50,134 nt of DNA from an uncultured Clostridia bacterium (GCA_944391815.1 CALXUV010000029.1:1-50134); one strand, 5' to 3'. Positions 16,401-23,076 are shown, counted from the stretch's first letter. The notes: generated by a model from the letters alone, not told the origin. Numbers and translations: made by a program.

Positions 16401-19237
16401 AGGAGGATCCGCTTATAAAGACCATGAACTTCACCTTCGATAACGTTGAGTTCGACGTAGTGAAGGAAGCTACGCGCTTCATGTTCTTAAGCTGGGCTGT
16501 ATACGAAAACTCCGAGCTTATCTTCAATCTTAATTATAACGACTGTACCTTCGATTATTCTCTCGGTACTACCTCCGCTTCAAAGTTCATCAACAACGGA
16601 AGCGGTGAGCAGGGCGGAAGAATAAAGACCAACGTTTCCATCAGCGGCGGTACAGTGAAGGGCGATATGACCAATATCACCATGAACGCTACCACCTACA
16701 ACACCTTTACCTATTACAGAGGCAAGGACGGCGAATACCCGATCTTCAAGCTTACCGCAGGCAATCCTCCCGCTAAGCTTAAGGCGATAATCGACGAAAA
16801 GGGTAATTACAGAACCAACCAGAATTATACGGCTGTTTCCACAGTTGACGGCGTGACCACCTACAAGCTCGGTAAGATGTGCAAGTACGGTGTGATCGAG
16901 CCTGAGTACAACTACGAAAAGGGCGTTCCGTTCGTGATATTTATGGACGGCAAGGCGGTAGCGGGCGCGTCTAACTGGGCAAACACCACCGCAGCTCTTA
17001 AGACCGTTCTTGACGCAAACCCGGGAGCTACCGTTACAGTTTACGTTCAGTACGATACGGTAAGCACAAACTCCCCCGTCCAGATGGCGATGCTTAACGG
17101 TACGGTCAATATCGACTTGAACGGTTATACTCTTACCGGAAACGCTCATACCCTCTTTGAGTGCGGAACGGGTAATTATAACGGCTTCTTCGATACTAAG
17201 ATAAACGTATTTAACGGCACCGTAATTATGGGCAAGGGACGTATCGCGGTATTCGAGAGCAAGAGCGCAAACGATAAGCACTTTGCTTTCACCTTCGAGA
17301 ACGTGACATTCGGTCTTGCGGCGGACTTCGCGACCACAAGCGGAATGCGTCAGGAGATGTTCTTCCATTGGGACGCAAGCGGCAAGGGTAAGGTAACGGC
17401 GGATATAGACTTTATAAGCTGTACCTTCGACTTCAGCGGCGCGACTGCCGAAAAGCCGGTAACCTTTATCAATATCGACTCTCCAAACCTCGCTGTAAAT
17501 ACCACAGTAACGGGCGGCTCGATAATTGCCGATACAGCGGCAGCGGTAAACTTCTACGTAGAGTCCGCTACAAGTCCCCTGACCATGGTAAAGGACGGAA
17601 ACGGAGTGTACACTACCTCCTCTATGGCGGACGGAACAGTTCTTGGCGGTACTTACGCGACCGCTGACGAAAACCTTCCCTACGGAAAGCCCGTGGGAGG
17701 AATTTCCACCTTAACTCCGTGCAACCACACATACGATTCCGCGTGCGACGGTGAATGTAACCTCTGCGGAAGCGAAAGAACCCCCGCGCCTCACGTTCCC
17801 TCAGAAAGCTGGACGGTCGAGGCGGATAAGCACTATAAGACCTGTACGGTCGATGGCTGCGGAGCAAAGCTCAGCATGGATAAGCACAGCGGCGGAAGCG
17901 CTACCTGCACCGATAAAGCGGTATGTCAGTTCTGCGGCGGCGAGTACGGTGAGACCGATCCCGATAACCACGCAAAAGCCGACAGATTTACTTCCGAGGA
18001 CGGTCAGCATTGGTACGCTTGCTTAAACGGCTGCGGCGAGAAGCTCGAGCTTGACGGTTGCTCCTCCGAAGCTTGGATAAGCAACGGCGAAAAGCATCAT
18101 AAGGAATGTGACGTTTGCGACGCGATGTTTAATGAAGACACCTGCTCCGGCGGTGAGGCAGACTGTATGAATAAAGCGGTCTGCGATACCTGTGAAAACG
18201 AGTACGGCGAAAAGGATGCCGATACGCACGTAGGAAGCGCGGACGGTAAGTGGTATCAGGAAAACGATAAGCACTACAAGAAGTGCGAGTGCGGAGCAAA
18301 GCTTAACGAAGATATCTGCTCCGGCGGTAAGGCGGACTGTATGAATAAAGCGGTCTGTGACATCTGTGAAAACGAGTACGGCGTAAAGGACGCCGATACG
18401 CACGTAGGAAACTCCGGTGACGAATGGGTTTCTTCCGAAGGAAAGCACCATCAAATCTGTGACTGCGGAGTAAAGATCAACGAGGGCGAATGCTCCGGCG
18501 GTACTGCCGACTGCATGAACAAGGCGGTCTGCTCCGTATGCGGAAGCGAGTACGGCGAGACAGCACCCGATAACCACGCTCCCTCCTTCAAGATGAAGCA
18601 TGACGGTACCCACCATTGGTACGAATGTATCAACTGCGGCGAGGTTCTCGGTAAAACGGAGCACGTCGGCAAGGCTACCTGCACAAGCGCGGCGATCTGC
18701 TACGATTGCGGAGCAACCTTCGGTGAGCCTGACGCAAACGCCCATAAGGCTTCGGCTGAGTGGATGGCAGACGAAAACGGACATTGGCACGAATGTGTAA
18801 ACGGCTGCGGCACTAAGGTAGGCTACGAGGCTCATAAGGGCGGTAAGGCTACCTGCACCGAAAAGGCGGTATGTACGGTCTGCGGCAGAGAATACGGCGC
18901 TCTTGCGGAGCATAGCTATTCCGACAGCTGGACGAGGTACGGAAGCAAGCACTGGCATGAATGCGAGTGCGGAGCGAAGAAGGACGAGGCAGTCCACAGC
19001 TACGGCGAGTGGACGGTGACCAAGGAAGCGACGGAGACCGAGGACGGCGTTCGTGAGAGCGTCTGCGAGTGCGGTGATAAGCGCATACAGGTCATTCCCG
19101 TTATCTCAAGGCCCGTAAAGAGTAAAAACGCAAGCCCTGTAGCAGTTGCCTCCATCGCACTTGGAGCAACTGCGGCAGCGGGTGCGGCGGCAGCAGGCGT
19201 AACCCTGCTCGCAGTCAAGAAGAAGCGTAAGAAATAA
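10403..19237 (+). CDS. Giant modular secreted/cell-surface protein (2,944 residues) with alpha/beta-hydrolase-like N-terminus
   Basis: Not a recognised named protein. A signal peptide (residues 1-30, cleavage after AFA) is followed by an alpha/beta-hydrolase-like region to about 600, with GISKA (Ser412, a G-x-S-x-A nucleophile elbow) and a late DIAHTF (His563). An Ig-like domain ending in TVSFWT spans about 600-690, and two more beta domains run to about 970. Five beta-rich modules of about 280-315 residues follow (to about 2435), each with an NGTLVFDLNG-type strand and a VKNGT strand, suggesting beta-helix solenoids. Six Cys/His-rich repeats run to about 2890. The C-terminus is Ala-rich and hydrophobic, ending KKKRKK, as in membrane-anchored surface proteins; no LPXTG is seen. 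Lys is coded mostly by AAG, whereas neighbouring housekeeping genes favour AAA, so the gene may be acquired. A perfect terminator follows. Substrate unknown; carbohydrate-ester or adhesin roles are possible. Confidence 0.85.
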   Translation: MKLRTRMIAFLLLLCTLVTMLPITALSAFADGEPEKEDAMEKIEADEALKTYKQGETLSFDDDGYIGVPYKVTVYFDSAKGAAKPGYMTTDKATPVILYVVNADFERIGTDPDASIIKSMVERGYAVAVLDYLNNAKVTGEALDYSAQLLRGKLGEGAFFADKTVFPAGTYRDNLLVPAGYDVLMNEVFFELDKHGTDGTLEKIVNVWNNDFRLYKKDTVIKWVHEDGTRKATQKDFVGGDPVWYSDAAGKTVDAENGTYIKVKHTKAEVITDCVLADGRPIDLNLYAHVIYPTNPKEAVPIMTMFSSAGYLMEGSNNVARPHMQHFLFNGYAGLLYDYAWIPMGRNDHYGYFDGSSGEGKSVTGDNQSYATYTFNAAQSTTAANRFVRYLALTQPETYKFRLDKLGVFGISKAAWMTHLGAPILREDLIVKEDGLTDSEVAEAVNDKINGFYQQLWLPGHHGETRYDNGITESYTKDGFTIDGGEIQPYAVFDGNEISSGAEAVYSSCGAVTDYIDKGYSPLFITLNLQDTYSTEYGKQNEMANLCRVHDVPSLWLEADIAHTFADGVDYNHGVDTYKAFMDFFDYYLKDTPASVLYTAPRGGYAGMSTVQPITVKFIGQVSASEIEKISVTDKLGNKASGTWASSYGNTEWTFNPDGFDGLTEYVLTVPAELEGENGKAIGKSFTVSFWTQPEVVAEGAIDVKVYDYQSSDVTFTVPTLTDGMNEYKVRVKASYGVNKLTLLEGDGKVVSSVNVSGEGWYELDVFDAVKAADAGSELTLKLKTEYSAGSGDVYTETFDEDKGATSPDTKYAEYDYAEIDGAKAMKVVMKTNEGYYKGDHYYYSYRNILTASKAINGGAPLTKEDLGRTFLITLRVYDTVQRQMRIQGKSVTSKNDKMLDYDRLIYNFTTKAGGWVEITVPYTVYETEYGTIGNLAQALYVYATPTGDTEMPLYIDSLTVTEVYNDLALEKVQLVAYANGEGAYKEKTDGKAFTVGENGYDTWKAAISAAKDGDTVKLNANYVFTSSDFAPITVNNVTIDLNGYKLVCDSEKSPIALASAGTEAAAVTVKNGRVFISDAPFVSYIGDTDKAYNVAFTDLYIGVYNVAQTAEVISASAVTGNASVSASFELTDCVIDVNRGKMAKCQATVLPKGGSGLDISYTFIGGKLILDSRLDLTFSQSALTVKANGEGVFTKLYTADGMLGVPAFSLTKDGEFCEFVKVGTENGYAVYEAQKAAVTTGYGIIPEQYANASEYPVVIFSDNCFIAAKKTWPETLEAVIAFTDTAAGATVQVLLRDDLDNSGTPTRMYKINGTLVFDLNGKTLKSNSATLFEFGADASYTGVFTSYTTKLVVKNGTLVNDYGKLAAFENKTSSDKHYEVVFENVRMTVSSANARSEAIVTYNDSNNTGVVYLDFTFTDCTFDFTDAQKKFTVIKANAADSVCSIKVNGGKMISDTADSYAFFSTDELDSVVYGKGSDGKYLTLTLNEGESAGSDSFKLDDGMFYGFGDGKTEGGKTTYSFVNNENSTPYGMIPDGNDDRFVIFAGGKYITSGDDWNYITRKVLDTFNKKVGDDYPYFGDTVYLIMRSDYRGSAGSTRVAAYNGTLVFDLMGNTFTRSGTLFESEADTQHGSGTTVYNGVVDGYVNIMNNLNGGKPFDTNITVKNGSIVSEGAGNNKYGHLIAVGGNHKADKKMTFTFEDIDFGVKNDPSTLFAVGWGTTDGAKMDMDIVLNNCDFTFPTDTATGSGVFVRNGTPQLDFDIYFNGGTINGDMTNLKLCNNSVVPEVFFGKYAGKYTTLTVPTGSTYPVIGGTNEDGKLVTFAGTGTVSGANTTYSLVENDRITKYGVITSNRTSGFVAFCNGVMINEANDWNAITQRVLEYINKSSGSGDSITYPNFGKTVTILMLSDYSGKGGNARISAINGTLVVDLGGHTFTKTGTMFECAIQDSQSGVVGYNTVRNSYNGGKDFDTNVYVLNGTIASTANNASIIATENKLTLSEEDPLIKTMNFTFDNVEFDVVKEATRFMFLSWAVYENSELIFNLNYNDCTFDYSLGTTSASKFINNGSGEQGGRIKTNVSISGGTVKGDMTNITMNATTYNTFTYYRGKDGEYPIFKLTAGNPPAKLKAIIDEKGNYRTNQNYTAVSTVDGVTTYKLGKMCKYGVIEPEYNYEKGVPFVIFMDGKAVAGASNWANTTAALKTVLDANPGATVTVYVQYDTVSTNSPVQMAMLNGTVNIDLNGYTLTGNAHTLFECGTGNYNGFFDTKINVFNGTVIMGKGRIAVFESKSANDKHFAFTFENVTFGLAADFATTSGMRQEMFFHWDASGKGKVTADIDFISCTFDFSGATAEKPVTFINIDSPNLAVNTTVTGGSIIADTAAAVNFYVESATSPLTMVKDGNGVYTTSSMADGTVLGGTYATADENLPYGKPVGGISTLTPCNHTYDSACDGECNLCGSERTPAPHVPSESWTVEADKHYKTCTVDGCGAKLSMDKHSGGSATCTDKAVCQFCGGEYGETDPDNHAKADRFTSEDGQHWYACLNGCGEKLELDGCSSEAWISNGEKHHKECDVCDAMFNEDTCSGGEADCMNKAVCDTCENEYGEKDADTHVGSADGKWYQENDKHYKKCECGAKLNEDICSGGKADCMNKAVCDICENEYGVKDADTHVGNSGDEWVSSEGKHHQICDCGVKINEGECSGGTADCMNKAVCSVCGSEYGETAPDNHAPSFKMKHDGTHHWYECINCGEVLGKTEHVGKATCTSAAICYDCGATFGEPDANAHKASAEWMADENGHWHECVNGCGTKVGYEAHKGGKATCTEKAVCTVCGREYGALAEHSYSDSWTRYGSKHWHECECGAKKDEAVHSYGEWTVTKEATETEDGVRESVCECGDKRIQVIPVISRPVKSKNASPVAVASIALGATAAAGAAAAGVTLLAVKKKRKK
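14129..17717 (+). repeat. Four homologous long modules within the giant protein
   Basis: Protein-level repeats begin at Tyr1243, Tyr1531, Tyr1846 and Tyr2162 (nt 14129, 14993, 15938, 16886). Each starts YG-[VIM]-I and has, in order, a xFVxFxxGK-like strand, an SDY/DD-containing strand, NGTLV.DL.G, TLFE, VKNGT, a TFENV-like strand and a C/CTFDF strand. A fifth, more diverged module precedes them from about residue 1010. They resemble recently expanded paralogous domains and are not identical at DNA level. Confidence 0.75.
17718..19090 (+). repeat. Six Cys/His-rich repeats near the C-terminus of the giant protein
   Basis: Repeats of about 55-70 residues, each with the core C-x-x-K/A-A-V/I-C-x-x-C-x-x-E/T-Y/F-G followed by a spacer with W...H....C..CG. 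Six cores are visible (for example CTDKAVCQFCGGEYG and CMNKAVCDTCENEYG). Paired Cys with nearby His suggest metal binding or disulfides. Neighbouring copies 2-4 are the most alike, consistent with recent tandem duplication. Confidence 0.75.
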
Positions 19238-19271
19238 GCACTTCATCGCACCCGAAAACCTTAAAACAATA

Positions 19272-19301
19272 AAAAAGAGCTGAGATCTCTCAGCTCTTTT
19301 T
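19272..19301 (+). terminator. Rho-independent terminator of the giant gene
   Basis: Perfect 13-bp stem AAAAAGAGCTGAG / CTCAGCTCTTTTT with a 4-nt loop, 34 bp after the stop codon, followed by TGTTG. Confidence 0.9.
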
Positions 19302-19344
19302 GTTGTAATAATGAATAAAAAATAACACTTCATTCACCAATAAT

Positions 19345-19542
19345 ATGACTTGGAAAAAGCTTTGGAAGCGTGTTAACGCTCTGCTTCACGATAACCGTAC
19401 CGTTCTTCTTGACGGAGAGGATATCGAGGATTGGGAGGAAGTTCAGCGTAAGCAGCGTGAAGAAGAAGCAGAACGGCAGAGGAAGGAGCAAGAGATCCTC
19501 GCCACATGGTTTCTGCGCGAGGAATATATAAGCGCAGGCTAG
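19345..19542 (+). CDS. Small charged protein or 5' half of a broken gene
   Basis: Sixty-five codons with protein-like content: basic start (TWKKLWKRVNALL), the acidic stretch LLDGEDIEDWEEV, then a charged helix QRKQREEEAERQRKEQE. Not recognised. No clear ribosome binding site precedes the ATG. It ends in TAG at 19540-19542, and the same frame stays open directly afterwards to 19758, so this may be one gene of about 137 codons interrupted by a nonsense codon. Position just after the giant gene's terminator and before a cassette suggests a mobile-element remnant (inference). Confidence 0.4.
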   Translation: MTWKKLWKRVNALLHDNRTVLLDGEDIEDWEEVQRKQREEEAERQRKEQEILATWFLREEYISAG

Positions 19543-19557
19543 TTCAAACGTCTCCTT

Positions 19558-19758
19558 TTGCGGATAGAATTCGTATTTCGTGATACGCGCGGAGAGAGCC
19601 ATCTGCCACAACTCCCTCCGCATATTATAACTGAAGTAGCGCGGTGTTTGATGCCCGACATCATAGCATTCTACGAATCTGAAGAAGGCAAAAAGATATT
19701 TGAGGAATGGAAAGCGAAGCGTCAAGAAGAGCAGAAACAAAACTCTAAAGCCTCTTGA
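19558..19758 (+). CDS. Small charged protein or 3' half of a broken gene
   Basis: The same reading frame as the ORF ending at 19542, reopened after its TAG. The only early initiator is TTG at 19558 without a ribosome binding site; the next Met starts MPDIIAFYESEEGKKIF. The C-terminal part FESEEGKKIFEEWKAKR-like (here YESEEGKKIFEEWKAKR) is a charged helix. It probably is not an independent gene but the tail of the upstream ORF. Family unknown to me. Confidence 0.35.
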   Translation: MRIEFVFRDTRGESHLPQLPPHIITEVARCLMPDIIAFYESEEGKKIFEEWKAKRQEEQKQNSKAS

Positions 19759-19772
19759 TATAATAGCACATC

Positions 19773-19802
19773 GCCGAGAGTAACCAATTGGTCGCTCTCG
19801 GC
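19773..19802. repeat. Palindromic hairpin, left flank of the HTH-TPR cassette
   Basis: Stem GCCGAGAG (19773-19780) / CTCTCGGC (19795-19802); the loop contains the palindrome ACCAATTGGT. The core GAGAGTAACC..TTGGTC.CTCTC recurs in the hairpin at 22842-22881. It could end transcription of the short ORFs, but no strong T-run follows. Confidence 0.65.
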
Positions 19803-19849
19803 AATTTGTATTGATATAAATCAGACACAACTGTGAGCTTTATTGTCCA

Positions 19850-19878
19850 TTTACAATTAGAGGATTTTATGATATAAT
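19850..19878 (+). promoter_or_regulatory. Sigma-A promoter of the three-gene cassette
   Basis: -35 TTTACA (19850-19855), 17-bp spacer, -10 TATAAT (19873-19878), about 30 bp before the first gene. The 16 bases ATTTTATGATATAATA (19864-19879) recur exactly at 47916-47931 before the second HTH-TPR regulator gene. Confidence 0.75.
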
Positions 19879-19908
19879 AGAATCAACTAAAACCTTATGG
19901 AGGAACTT

Positions 19909-20445
19909 ATGAAACGAACACTTTGGAATATCACATTTGCTTCAATTATCACGCTGGTCGCATACATTGCTCTATATGCCATTTGGGGAGCAATATTGAG
20001 TGGGCTTGAGAATCCTACGTTGCAGTTACTTATTATTGCACTGATGACAACCGTTGCGTTCGGATTCTTCTTGGTGTATACGTCAAAAATTAGAAAAAGC
20101 ATAGGTGAGGATGAGATCGTTTCAGATTACAAAGACAGGCAGTATATTTCTTTTGCGGATGATTTCAAGCTGATCTTGAAGCGTGAATCCAAAATGCTTG
20201 TCTGTATTGCTTCAATTGTTTTGATCTGTTTTATATTGAACACGTTCGATAGTGTGGTGTTTGGAAAGAAAACGATTTCTTTTCCGACATTCTTCTTCGC
20301 CCCGATGTGTTTGTTTGATTCAATGATCAATATTCCTTTTGTAGGCTACCTCTTGAGCGCCATTCTCGACTGCCTGACATATATAGCTTTTCTTTTGCTC
20401 TACCGAAAAAAGAAATACGATTATTGGATGAAAAATAGGGTGTAA
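19909..20445 (+). CDS. Small integral membrane protein, first gene of HTH-TPR cassette
   Basis: Unknown function. The 178 residues have about four hydrophobic segments: FASIITLVAYIALYAIWGAIL, LQLLIIALMTTVAFGFFLVY, MLVCIASIVLICFILNTF, and a C-terminal VGYLLSAILDCLTYIAFLLLY followed by the basic tail RKKKYDYWMKNRV. The ATG at 19909 is chosen over one at 19897 because GGAGG lies 5 nt before it, whereas the earlier ATG overlaps that site. It lies 5 bp before the HTH-TPR regulator gene, so the two are cotranscribed. It may sense or transduce an envelope signal to the regulator (inference). Confidence 0.8.
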   Translation: MKRTLWNITFASIITLVAYIALYAIWGAILSGLENPTLQLLIIALMTTVAFGFFLVYTSKIRKSIGEDEIVSDYKDRQYISFADDFKLILKRESKMLVCIASIVLICFILNTFDSVVFGKKTISFPTFFFAPMCLFDSMINIPFVGYLLSAILDCLTYIAFLLLYRKKKYDYWMKNRV

Positions 20446-20450
20446 AAAAT

Positions 20451-21533
20451 ATGGAACTCAAAAACAAATTAAAAGAATTACGCTTGACTCACGGTATGAC
20501 GCAAGAGGCGGTTGCCGACCATCTCGGCGTTTCCTCGCAAACCGTCTCAAAGTGGGAGCGCGGACTATTGTCACCTGATATTGCTCTTTTACCCAAAATC
20601 GCCCTGCTTTTCAAATGTTCTATCGACTCCTTGTTCGATATGGATTTGTTATGGAGTATTGAACATCGGAAAGAATTTGGTGAGAGAATTCAAGCACTAC
20701 ATGAGAAAAAGGATTGGGAGGGTGTATATCAGGCTTGGATTCGTGAAATAGAGTTGAATCCCGATCATTACGGCAATTATGCCGACGTTATGCTTCATGT
20801 ATACCGAAAAAAACTCTATGACAAAGATCGTGTTGAAAAAATGATATCTCTTGCTGAACACGCTGAAAAGTGTTGTACTGATGATGATAAGCGTAATGAG
20901 ATCTACCGAATCATGCTTCAGCTTTGCTCCGAGTCGAAAGATCCTGCCATTCGGGAAAAAGGAAAGTATTATTACAAAAAGTTGCCGTCCTTACGGCATA
21001 GCCGTGAGGTGTATGCAAAATTCGTAATGGACGGCGAAGAATACAGATCCCAAGTCTTGAAAAATATCATTTATACGATCGATCTTGCAGAATGCTCTGT
21101 GCGGCAACTAATCTTGCCGGATATGCCGCCACAGAAAAAGCTTTTTTACTATAAAAAAGCGGTAGCTTTACTTGAAACTGTGTTGGACGGCAAGTATGCA
21201 GGGTTCTATGATCCGCCGCTTATGTCCGATTATGCAGAGATCGCAAAGATATACGTTCAACTTGGGCAAACGGACAGAGCAGAAGAATATATCACACGGA
21301 TTATTGCTACACTGGAAAAGCATATGATAGAATCCGAGAAAGAAAACAAGTCTCAAATTCTGTACTCCACAACATTGCGAAATGCCGTTCCGACAGAACA
21401 AATATGCCAAAAGCTTTTGCAAAACATGGTAAACATTCCGGAATTTGAACAATTCAAAGATGAAATTTCTGCTCTGCAAAGCAGGTACGAGGAATATATT
21501 TTCCAAACGCGAGGTGAACCTAATGAAAACTAA
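20451..21533 (+). CDS. XRE-family HTH regulator with TPR-like C-terminal domain
   Basis: Transcriptional regulator. Residues 1-65 are an XRE/Cro HTH: LKELRLTHGMTQEAVADHLG, VSSQTVSKWERGLLSPD, then KIALLFKCSIDSLFDMD. The remaining 290 residues are alpha-helical with TPR-like spacing of Tyr and Ala (for example AWIREIELNPDHYGNYADVM and LMSDYAEIAKIYVQLGQTDRAEEYI). This layout resembles RRNPP-type peptide-responsive regulators, but also many uncharacterised Clostridia regulators. It overlaps the downstream lipoprotein gene by 11 bp, so translation is probably coupled. A second protein of the same layout is at 47978-49030. Confidence 0.88.
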   Translation: MELKNKLKELRLTHGMTQEAVADHLGVSSQTVSKWERGLLSPDIALLPKIALLFKCSIDSLFDMDLLWSIEHRKEFGERIQALHEKKDWEGVYQAWIREIELNPDHYGNYADVMLHVYRKKLYDKDRVEKMISLAEHAEKCCTDDDKRNEIYRIMLQLCSESKDPAIREKGKYYYKKLPSLRHSREVYAKFVMDGEEYRSQVLKNIIYTIDLAECSVRQLILPDMPPQKKLFYYKKAVALLETVLDGKYAGFYDPPLMSDYAEIAKIYVQLGQTDRAEEYITRIIATLEKHMIESEKENKSQILYSTTLRNAVPTEQICQKLLQNMVNIPEFEQFKDEISALQSRYEEYIFQTRGEPNEN

Positions 21534-22824
21534 ACTTTCTTTTATAGCTATTTTTTTACTGATGGCAATATTTCTCGGTTCATGTACTAATACACCGGAT
21601 TTGCTGGAGAATACAGAACCTCCGGCTTCGGATAACTCGACCGATACATCCACTGAAACACACGAGGATCCGTTTGAAATGCTTCGTTCAAGCGGAGAAG
21701 AGTGGATATCATATGGTCTTGCCGCGTATGAAAATGACAAGGAGGTAAAAAACCTAAAAGAGTTCTTCTCGGATCGCGCTAACATGACGTATCTCACGTT
21801 GTACGATCACTTCTTTACATACGACAAAATAAAATCTGTTCCTGTTGCCGAAGCATTATTTGCTTTTATTTATGACAAATACGGCGCAGAAGCGGTGCTT
21901 GACTTGGAAAAGCGGAGCGAATATAAGAGTGAATATCTTAAATCACTTGGTTTAGAGATTGAATACACTAATGCCCCGGAAGTAGAAGCTTTTCTTGCCT
22001 CGATGGATTTTTCATCTAATACAACTTACAAATACATTATATCCTTTGACAATGTAACCTACTATTTCAAGGATTTTGGTGCTGGTAGTCCCACGCAATA
22101 CCATGGATTTCTTTATTACAGTACCACGGGTTTGTTTGAGATGATCGATTATTTGAAATCCAATAATCTGAGTGAAGGATTTGATACTGAAAGAAAGTTT
22201 AACTACTATATGACCTTTGACGGAAGCGGATACAACAAAACCGTTTATTCCAATGGAAACATGTATATAAACGATTCGTATTCAACGCTTCACGAAGCCG
22301 TCCACGCAATGGGTGTCACCAAGAATGATAACATTTGGCTGAGCGAAGGAATTTGCAATTATTTTGGTAAACAACTTGGATTTAACGATCAAATTGCCGC
22401 ATCCTATATGCAGCTCTTAACGATGGCAAAACAAGGATATTTTGACGAACAAGCCAACGCCGGAAATGCACAGTACGTTCTTTATAAAAAAGTGTATGAA
22501 GATTACACTGTCCGTGGCGGTAAGATAGATTCTGTAGATACCTTTGATTTCCGTTTGTATACCGATGCGCATGCAAGGGTGGAATTGGATACAGACACAT
22601 ATAAAACTCTTGGATATGTATATAAACTTGTAAATAAAACCGATTGCAACGCAGTTGGTAGAGAGCTTTCCTACGAACAAGCGACCTCTCTTGTTCTTTA
22701 TCTTGTAGATACCTACGGCATTGAAAAGGTACTCGATGCTTATCACTCGCCGGATATTGAGGAAGCATTGGGAAAAGGCTATAAAGAACTGAAAGCGGAT
22801 TGGTTGACATATTTGTATAATTAA
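21523..22824 (+). CDS. Lipoprotein with HExxH metalloprotease motif
   Basis: Probable surface zinc peptidase; no named family recognised. The ATG at 21523 has GAGGTG 7 nt upstream and gives a lipoprotein signal (FIAIFLLMAIFLGSC), so the longer open frame from 21445 is not the true start. The mature 410-residue part contains LHEAVHAMG (His257, Glu258, His261) followed by IWLSEGICNYFG (Glu275), an HExxH plus WLxEG arrangement like gluzincins. It is the last gene of the cassette, coupled to the HTH-TPR regulator by an 11-bp overlap, and is followed by a palindromic hairpin. It might process a peptide signal or envelope protein (inference). The substrate cannot be read from sequence. Confidence 0.8.
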   Translation: MKTKLSFIAIFLLMAIFLGSCTNTPDLLENTEPPASDNSTDTSTETHEDPFEMLRSSGEEWISYGLAAYENDKEVKNLKEFFSDRANMTYLTLYDHFFTYDKIKSVPVAEALFAFIYDKYGAEAVLDLEKRSEYKSEYLKSLGLEIEYTNAPEVEAFLASMDFSSNTTYKYIISFDNVTYYFKDFGAGSPTQYHGFLYYSTTGLFEMIDYLKSNNLSEGFDTERKFNYYMTFDGSGYNKTVYSNGNMYINDSYSTLHEAVHAMGVTKNDNIWLSEGICNYFGKQLGFNDQIAASYMQLLTMAKQGYFDEQANAGNAQYVLYKKVYEDYTVRGGKIDSVDTFDFRLYTDAHARVELDTDTYKTLGYVYKLVNKTDCNAVGRELSYEQATSLVLYLVDTYGIEKVLDAYHSPDIEEALGKGYKELKADWLTYLYN

Positions 22825-22841
22825 ATCTTTAATAAAATGCA

Positions 22842-22881
22842 ATACCGCAGAGAGTAACCGTTTGGTCACTCTCTGCGGTAT
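22842..22881. repeat. Palindromic hairpin, right flank of the HTH-TPR cassette
   Basis: Perfect 14-bp stem ATACCGCAGAGAGT (22842-22855) / ACTCTCTGCGGTAT (22868-22881) with a 12-nt loop AACCGTTTGGTC, 17 bp after the lipoprotein stop. Core bases match the hairpin at 19773-19802. There is no strong T-run, so it may be a repeat element rather than only a terminator. Confidence 0.65.
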
Positions 22882-22911
22882 CATTTAATATGGATAATCA
22901 AAGTAAAAAAC

Positions 22912-22951
22912 AAATCCGAACAGTTCCGTCGTAACGAAACAGTTCGGATTT
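22912..22951 (-). terminator. Rho-independent terminator of tRNA-Glu
   Basis: Ten-bp stem AAATCCGAAC (22912-22921) / GTTCGGATTT (22942-22951). On the minus strand it is followed by GTTTTTTAC. It lies 8 bp beyond the tRNA 3' end. Confidence 0.8.
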
Positions 22952-22959
22952 GTTACGTT

Positions 22960-23034
22960 TGGTGACCCGTAGGGGAATCGAACCCCTGCCTTCGCCGTGA
23001 GAGGGCGACGTCTTAGCCGCTTGACTAACAGGCC
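22960..23034 (-). tRNA. tRNA-Glu (anticodon CTC)
   Basis: Read on the minus strand: acceptor GGCCTGT pairs with ACGGGTC; D arm GTC/GAC; anticodon stem TCGCC/GGCGA enclosing CTCTCAC with anticodon CTC (decodes GAG); T arm AGGGG-TTCGATT-CCCCT; discriminator A, followed by an encoded CCA (22960-22962). It has its own promoter and terminator. Its 3' end faces the accessory region to its left, the usual orientation for island insertion at tRNA genes, but I found no duplicated tRNA end. Confidence 0.95.
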
Positions 23035-23047
23035 TCAGTACTTCGGT

Positions 23048-23076
23048 ATTATATCACACTTTTTTTCATTTTGCAA
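23048..23076 (-). promoter_or_regulatory. Sigma-A promoter of tRNA-Glu
   Basis: On the minus strand: -35 TTGCAA (23071-23076), 17-bp spacer, -10 TATAAT (23048-23053), just before the tRNA 5' end. Between 23077 and 23418 I see no supported gene. Confidence 0.8.

Noticed and set aside
19540-19542. TAG as a pyrrolysine or recoded codon
   Set aside because: No pyrrolysine-type machinery or downstream signal is visible, and a simple nonsense mutation explains it as well.
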